From Treponema sp. (GTDB lineage Bacteria; Spirochaetota; Spirochaetia; Treponematales; Treponemataceae), in contig JAEDFM010000003.1 in NCBI GenBank assembly GCA_016292805.1, forward strand, positions 1-64,000: a stretch of DNA of 64,000 nucleotides, in the 5' to 3' direction. The notes below the pieces were generated by a model, which ran no database searches, was not told the origin of the DNA, and was given only the letters and a program-made list of their open reading frames with translations. The position numbers and the translations under genes are program-made. The stretch's first letter is position 1. The number at the start of each line of letters is the position of its first letter. Shown here one piece after another: positions 59,209 through 64,000 of the stretch.

Positions 59209-59814
59209 TTATTTTTTAAGACAGTCAGCAATAAAAGCAGCAACTTCATCAATGGATTTTGTCGCGTCTACACGGATAACCTTCATTCCAGAAGACTTGT
59301 CAGCTTCGTATTCGGAAATTACTTCTTCGTATAAAGCTGCAGTTTTTTTCTGCATATCTATCTGTTCATAGATTTCAGTTTTTTCACCTCGGGAAGTTAC
59401 TCTGGCAAGAGAGATTTCGGGATTAATGTCAAAGTAAAAAAGATATTCTGGTAATGGAAATGGTGAATTTACAAGACGAGGTAATTCTTTTCCGCAGCTT
59501 ACAGACTGATATGCAAGACTAGAAAAGAAATAACGGTCGCTGACAACAGTTTTTCCCTGCTTAAGCATGTTGATTACACCCTTTTCACCGTAAATGTGTT
59601 CACAGCGGTCTGCAGCAAAAAGATATGATGATGTTTTTTCATCAACCTTGAATTCTCCTGCAAGCATTCTGCGCAAAAACTTTCCAGTTTCGTTTGTTGT
59701 AGGCTCTGCTGTAGCTACATATTTTTCTGGATTGCTCTCTACAAGCTTTTTAATCTGTGTGGAAGTACCGGCACCATCTATGCCTTCAAATACGATGAAA
59801 TTTTCTAAAACCAT
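59209..59814 (-). CDS. tmk: Thymidylate kinase (Thr in place of P-loop Lys)
   Basis: 201 residues. It begins VLENFIVFEGIDGAGTSTQI: the P-loop Gly-rich strand is present, but the invariant Lys of GxxGxGK(S/T) is T17. Other motifs are intact: TAEPTTNETGKFLRR (family EPG), the DR(Y/F) segment VSDRYFFSSLAYQS, LFYFDINPEISLARVTSRG with the LID region, and the C-terminal segment VIRVDATKS. It phosphorylates dTMP to dTDP. The LID may compensate for the missing Lys. A TATAAT box ends seven bases before the ATG with no ribosome site. Confidence 0.93.
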   Translation of the reverse strand: MVLENFIVFEGIDGAGTSTQIKKLVESNPEKYVATAEPTTNETGKFLRRMLAGEFKVDEKTSSYLFAADRCEHIYGEKGVINMLKQGKTVVSDRYFFSSLAYQSVSCGKELPRLVNSPFPLPEYLFYFDINPEISLARVTSRGEKTEIYEQIDMQKKTAALYEEVISEYEADKSSGMKVIRVDATKSIDEVAAFIADCLKK

Positions 59815-59821
59815 AGGTTAG

Positions 59822-59827
59822 ATTATA
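59822..59827 (-). promoter_or_regulatory. -10 box of tmk (leaderless type)
   Basis: TATAAT on the minus strand, ending seven bases before ATG at 59814. A clear -35 is not seen, so it may be helped by an activator or upstream AT-rich DNA. Confidence 0.5.
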
Positions 59828-59845
59828 TATAATTTTGCATAATTT

Positions 59846-59854
59846 TGGTATAAT
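59846..59854 (+). promoter_or_regulatory. Extended -10 promoter of the TamB-like gene
   Basis: TGGTATAAT, a TGn-extended -10, lies 33 bases before ATG 59888. A second -10-like TATACT lies at 59879-59884, too near for a normal leader. The intergenic space is only 73 bp and is shared with the tmk promoter. Confidence 0.5.
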
Positions 59855-59887
59855 ATTTTGGCTAAAATTGGGCTTATTATACTCAAA

Positions 59888-62800
59888 ATGAACAATGTAA
59901 AATTCGGCCGTGTACGCAGAACAATATTTATTACGCTTCTCCTTATTGCCTTTGTAATGGCTTTCCCTGTTCAAATGGGGCTGTCTCATTATGCCCGAAA
60001 AGCCGTTCTCAATTTTAAGTCTAAATTACAGTCTGAATATGGTATTGAAGTAACTTATAAATCACTATCTCCTTCAATTCTGGCAAACTTTAGTGTAAAG
60101 GACGTATTTGTTTCTGAAACTGACGGAGAGGATCTGCTTCAGATAGACCGCATTAAGATTTCTTACAGGTTAATTCCAATCCTTAAGGGTAATTATCAGA
60201 AAGGTTTTGGAAATATTGTAATTGACGGTATTCGTCTTGATATTGACCAGCTGTTAAATCTTATTCAAAAAGTTTCAAAAGAAGTTTCAAATGCTGATGA
60301 AAATTCTGATGAAAATTCTGATGAAAAAGCGGAAGACAAGACTTCTGAGACTGCATCAGGAATTTCTGTACAGGGTATTCAGAAGTTTATGGCTTCTATT
60401 CCTCATAATGTAAAACTTAAGAACATTTCTCTTACTTATGCAAATAAAGCAATGGATGCAACCTTTTTGCTGCGAGAAATTGCAATTATTAATAACGAAC
60501 GAAATAAAAACCTTACATTTCAGATTAACTGCCGTGGTCGTGCAAATCTTATTGACTTAAATGAAAATCTGTCTGGAAACCTGAATTTAAGCGGAACTAT
60601 TCAGAACGAACTTGATAATTCCCAGGTTTCCTTACGACTTAGTAATCTTACAGACGGAAATTATTCATTAACTCAGCTTAATCTTTTAGGCACATATAGA
60701 AATGGTGTATTTGATGTTCGTACAATTCAGTCTGTAATACCTTTATTCATAAGTGCAGAATATGATATGGAACATAACAGGATTCAGGCTCAGTTAAAGA
60801 CAGAAGAGCTTCATCCTACAACCATTCTTTCTTCCAGCAAGGATAAAAAGGCTTTTGCCAGATTAAAGGAACTGGTTGCCCATACTGATACTTCCTTTAG
60901 TTGTGACTTATCTACAAAAGAACTGGATTATTCTTCAACAGGCCGTTTTGATATCCCAAATGAACTTTTTCAGGGGGGAGTTGTACTTAATTATAAGGTT
61001 GCTGGAGATGAAAATGCGGTTTCGGTTTCACGGTTCAGCGCAAAGGGAGCTAACTGCAGCGCGGATGTAAATCTGGAACTAGTGTTTAAGACCTTACAGC
61101 TTTCAGGTCTGGCAGAAATCCCATATTTTGTATTGCCTAATGGAAACTCAGTTTCTACAGATATATATTTTGATCCTTTAGATAAAGGTTTTATGGCCTT
61201 TGCTCCACAGCTTTTCCTGGGGCAAAAGTCTCTTACAGCCTTGCAGCTTACGCTTTTACCTCATAATGATTCTTACGATTTTGCATTTGAAGCCTACGAT
61301 TATTCAAATACTGATAATGGTGAACCTGGTTTAATAAAGTTTGATGGAAGTTATCTTACAGATTCTAAATATGTTCAGACAAGTGTCAGCTTAAACAGTC
61401 TTTTTGTTTCAAGTCTTGTAGAGTTTGGAAGCCAGGTGGTTCCTGCAGAACAGATAAATACCCTTAATACAGTTGTGGGGGCTGCAGATGGTTTTATGCT
61501 TTCTGGAGATGCTTATGTTTCTACAGATTTAAAATCTCTATCATATAATGTTCCATACATTCTTGTTGCCAATACTAAAAAAGATAATCAGGTATTAATG
61601 CTTTCTGCTAATGGTAATGAACAGGAATTAAATCTTGATCAGTTGAATTTTGTTTACGGAAAATATGCCTTTGGTGCAACCGCCGCAGTAAATTTTAATA
61701 AAGAATCTAAAGATATATTCTTTTCTACAGATATGGTATTTGAAAATGTCCCATATCATTTTAATGGTACTGTAATGAATAATCTTATATCAGTATCTGG
61801 GGACTATAATACTCTGGTAGATCTGGATATAGATGGTAAAAAAGGCATATTTGGTACCATCACATTTGATAACCTGCCATTATTGCTTTCTGATTATTCA
61901 CTGGCACTTTCTACCAAAACAGACTTTATATATACAAAGAACAATGGACCTTCTGTAAATATTAATCAGCTGCTGGTAGAACTTGATGATTCTAAAGCTT
62001 CTGTAGTAACAAGTCCTAAGTTTATATTAAGCGGAAATATTACTAAGTATGGTGCACAGTTGTCATCACTAAATTATTCCGATTTGTTTACAACACTTGA
62101 AGGATTTGCTGATTTTAGAATTAACTTTAATCAGAATATATTTGATTCTGCGGGGCTTTCAGTAAATATGAAAAATCCTCTGTCTGCAGAAGCCTTAAAT
62201 ATTGAGGCAAGTTTTTCAAACCCAGATTTAATTGCTTTGAATGGTAATAACTTTAAGGATTCTCTATATATAACTGTAAATGCTCAGACAAATAACCTTG
62301 GAATCAACCGCTTTGTAGAAGTAAAAAGCGATAATAATCATATAACTGCAAATGTATATGCATCAGGAACAGTTTCTCATCCTTACTTAGCATTAAATAT
62401 AGAAGATCTTTCTATGCAGAAGGGTAAACATATCCAGAAAATTGATGCCCTTGTAATGATGGAAGAACATAATGTTACAGTTGAATCACTTAATATGACT
62501 AAAGGTAGAACTTGCATTAAGGATGTTAAAGCTGATTTTAATCTGGATGAATTTACTGGAAAATTAAAGTTCTTCTATCATACAGCCTATGCCCATAAGG
62601 AAATAGATGCACCTATAGAGGTAGAGATTAAAGATTCTGTAAAGGCGGCTGAAAACTTTATGCCTCAGTCTTTTGTTGCTACCTTAAAATCTGATGGTGT
62701 TACAGGTAACCATTTTAAGAAGAATGTACCATTAGATTTTACAGTTTTGTATACACAGGATGCTGTAACAGTAATGTCTGGTCCAAAGCTGGGACTTTTT

Positions 62801-64000
62801 GTTAATTATCTTAAATCTGGTGATATTACAATTAATGTGGATTCTCCAGATATTATGAAGATTAATGGTATGGGTACTATTGCTAAAGAAGGTAACTATA
62901 TTGATATTTATAATATTGATGTAAATGTAGCAAAGGTATTTGAATTTATTAATTACGATAACTGGGTAATTGTAGAAAACGGTCAGGCAAAGGGATCTGC
63001 AACTCTTACTGGAACCTGGTCTGATCCAAAGCTTAATGGTCTTGTAAATGTTTATGAGCCTGCAGCAAGAGTTCCTATTGCGGTTCCTGTAAAGCTTCAG
63101 GCAGAAATGACACCAATCACTATTGTTGATAACGATATTTATGTAAATAAAAATACTTACAGTGTTAAAAATAAGCCTTGTCTGGATGCAGATTGCCGTA
63201 TTGTATTAAAAGGTTTTGGATTTGATTACCTGGAATGTTTCTTTAAGTCCGTAAATAACGAAAAAATTCATGGACATCTGGATATTCCTTTGTTCAGTGT
63301 AGATACAGATATGCTGGTTGATTTGTGGCTTTATTATGGTGGTGATGATGCACTGTTCGAAATTGATGGCTCAATTATTGGAGAAAATGTAAACTTTATT
63401 TCACCAATTTCAAGTTTAACCAGTGTAGGGGGAGAACCTCCAGAAAATCCATTAAACTTTGTATCAACCTTGAATATAACAACTGGAACCCATGCATCAA
63501 TTTCCTTTGATCCTTTGATTCGTACAGTTATTGCACCTAAGAGTAAGTTTAATATTACCTGCGATAATAAAGCCCGTTATTATCATATTGATGGAAATGT
63601 GGATGTAAAATCTGGAGATATTGCTTATGTAAGCCGTAACTTCTACATCAAATCCGGTAATATTAATTTTAATACAGAACGATTATCAAATCCAAAGATT
63701 ACTCTGCAAGCCGAAACCCGCGAAAAGGATGATAAGGGCAATACAGTAAAAATTATTTTAAATGTTACCAACCAGTATCTGCTTTCGTTGAATCCTAGAT
63801 TCAGTTCTATTCCTGCTAAATCTGAAACAGAGATTCTATCTATTCTTGGTCAGATTGCTTTAGGAGATTCGGATTCAGCTACCGACTTCCTTTTTGCTGC
63901 CGGCGACTATGCTTTGCAGACTTCCGTAGGCCGTAAAATAGAGAATAAGTTGCGAGATTTGTTTAATTTCGATATATTATCCTTACGAACAAATATTATT
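59888..64000 (+). CDS. TamB-like translocation/assembly protein (3' end cut by window)
   Basis: At least 1371 residues, open to the window end. It starts MNNVKFGRVRRTIFITLLLI, one N-terminal membrane segment (about 12-30), then AsmA-like beginning (VLNFKSKLQSEYGIEVTYKS, LSPSILANFSVKDVFVSETD) and long repetitive beta-rich stretches typical of the TamB/DUF490 taco-shaped groove. An Asp/Glu/Ser-rich low-complexity insert at about 138-158 (DENSDENSDEKAEDKTSE) interrupts it. The last visible part (IPAKSETEILSILGQIALGD) matches the start of the TamB C-terminal domain. It should move phospholipids or help outer-membrane protein assembly in the periplasm. No Shine-Dalgarno sequence is visible. Confidence 0.85.
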   Translation, partial: MNNVKFGRVRRTIFITLLLIAFVMAFPVQMGLSHYARKAVLNFKSKLQSEYGIEVTYKSLSPSILANFSVKDVFVSETDGEDLLQIDRIKISYRLIPILKGNYQKGFGNIVIDGIRLDIDQLLNLIQKVSKEVSNADENSDENSDEKAEDKTSETASGISVQGIQKFMASIPHNVKLKNISLTYANKAMDATFLLREIAIINNERNKNLTFQINCRGRANLIDLNENLSGNLNLSGTIQNELDNSQVSLRLSNLTDGNYSLTQLNLLGTYRNGVFDVRTIQSVIPLFISAEYDMEHNRIQAQLKTEELHPTTILSSSKDKKAFARLKELVAHTDTSFSCDLSTKELDYSSTGRFDIPNELFQGGVVLNYKVAGDENAVSVSRFSAKGANCSADVNLELVFKTLQLSGLAEIPYFVLPNGNSVSTDIYFDPLDKGFMAFAPQLFLGQKSLTALQLTLLPHNDSYDFAFEAYDYSNTDNGEPGLIKFDGSYLTDSKYVQTSVSLNSLFVSSLVEFGSQVVPAEQINTLNTVVGAADGFMLSGDAYVSTDLKSLSYNVPYILVANTKKDNQVLMLSANGNEQELNLDQLNFVYGKYAFGATAAVNFNKESKDIFFSTDMVFENVPYHFNGTVMNNLISVSGDYNTLVDLDIDGKKGIFGTITFDNLPLLLSDYSLALSTKTDFIYTKNNGPSVNINQLLVELDDSKASVVTSPKFILSGNITKYGAQLSSLNYSDLFTTLEGFADFRINFNQNIFDSAGLSVNMKNPLSAEALNIEASFSNPDLIALNGNNFKDSLYITVNAQTNNLGINRFVEVKSDNNHITANVYASGTVSHPYLALNIEDLSMQKGKHIQKIDALVMMEEHNVTVESLNMTKGRTCIKDVKADFNLDEFTGKLKFFYHTAYAHKEIDAPIEVEIKDSVKAAENFMPQSFVATLKSDGVTGNHFKKNVPLDFTVLYTQDAVTVMSGPKLGLFVNYLKSGDITINVDSPDIMKINGMGTIAKEGNYIDIYNIDVNVAKVFEFINYDNWVIVENGQAKGSATLTGTWSDPKLNGLVNVYEPAARVPIAVPVKLQAEMTPITIVDNDIYVNKNTYSVKNKPCLDADCRIVLKGFGFDYLECFFKSVNNEKIHGHLDIPLFSVDTDMLVDLWLYYGGDDALFEIDGSIIGENVNFISPISSLTSVGGEPPENPLNFVSTLNITTGTHASISFDPLIRTVIAPKSKFNITCDNKARYYHIDGNVDVKSGDIAYVSRNFYIKSGNINFNTERLSNPKITLQAETREKDDKGNTVKIILNVTNQYLLSLNPRFSSIPAKSETEILSILGQIALGDSDSATDFLFAAGDYALQTSVGRKIENKLRDLFNFDILSLRTNII

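Noticed and set aside
1..64000. CRISPR array, prophage, integron or intact IS element
   Set aside because: No regularly spaced repeats, cas genes, phage structural genes, integrase or complete transposase were found on either strand.

Overview
This window is almost certainly from a Treponema-like spirochaete with a low-GC, host-associated type of genome. The evidence is an AT-rich coding sequence rich in Lys, Glu and Ile, a spirochaete-type second FliG (FliG1), a giant TPR-GreA fusion, a sufCBDSU cluster, many TPR and lipobox envelope proteins, and the gene order recA-folK-scpA-scpB-rsuA/rluB-cmk-rpsA. It is mostly ordinary chromosomal core. The only clearly accessory stretch is the first 1.5 kb. 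I found no prophage, CRISPR array, intact IS element or rRNA.

Layout. 1-1.5 kb: a 5'-truncated gene, a DUF4160/DUF2442 pair, and a scar in which an IS110-type transposase fragment abuts a frameshifted formylglycine-generating-enzyme (SUMF1-like) fragment. 1.5-12.4 kb (+): rmuC, fliG1, an M16C (PreP-like) peptidase, two unknowns, clpB, rlmJ. 12.3-17.8 kb (-): stand-alone ParB-domain protein, class A PBP, a structured intergenic RNA candidate, a secreted PEGA-like protein, a LysM/M23 endopeptidase and a 2[4Fe-4S] ferredoxin. 17.9-22.4 kb: deoC (+), the greA fusion and a TPR gene (-). 22.6-35.4 kb (+): rpe, three envelope/TPR genes, recA, folK, scpAB, pseudouridine synthase, cmk, rpsA, a degenerate NtrC-like regulator, a TPR protein and a lipoprotein. 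35.4-40.6 kb (-): tRNA-Arg(UCU) and sufCBDSU. 40.7-50.5 kb: DEDD exonuclease, thrA fusion and ilvN, a candidate membrane zincin, MBL hydrolase, pentapeptide-repeat protein, zinc-ribbon protein, murI and purC. 50.6-59.8 kb (-): NADP-isocitrate dehydrogenase, four envelope proteins, a second cysteine desulfurase, aroB and tmk. 59.9 kb to the end (+): a TamB-like giant protein cut by the window edge.

Functional themes are Fe-S assembly (SUF, ferredoxin, second NifS-like desulfurase), envelope building and remodelling (PBP, M23, MurI, TamB, lipoproteins), chromosome maintenance (RecA, RmuC, ScpAB), and the Asp-to-Thr-to-Ile branch (ThrA plus IlvN).

The most interesting pattern is in the promoters. 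At least seven unrelated genes (fliG1, clpB, rlmJ, mrcA, sufC, tmk and the zinc-ribbon gene) have a recognisable -10 box ending exactly 6-7 bases before the start codon and no Shine-Dalgarno sequence. All but tmk also have a -35 box at 17-bp spacing. This predicts widespread leaderless mRNAs. Also notable are a GC-rich palindromic element inserted in frame in murI, a stem-loop that hides the start codon of the NtrC-like gene, Thr in place of the P-loop Lys of thymidylate kinase, Ser in place of the metal-ligand Asp of an MBL hydrolase, an uncharacterised HELYH membrane protein, and a three-hairpin RNA with an anti-SD-like loop.
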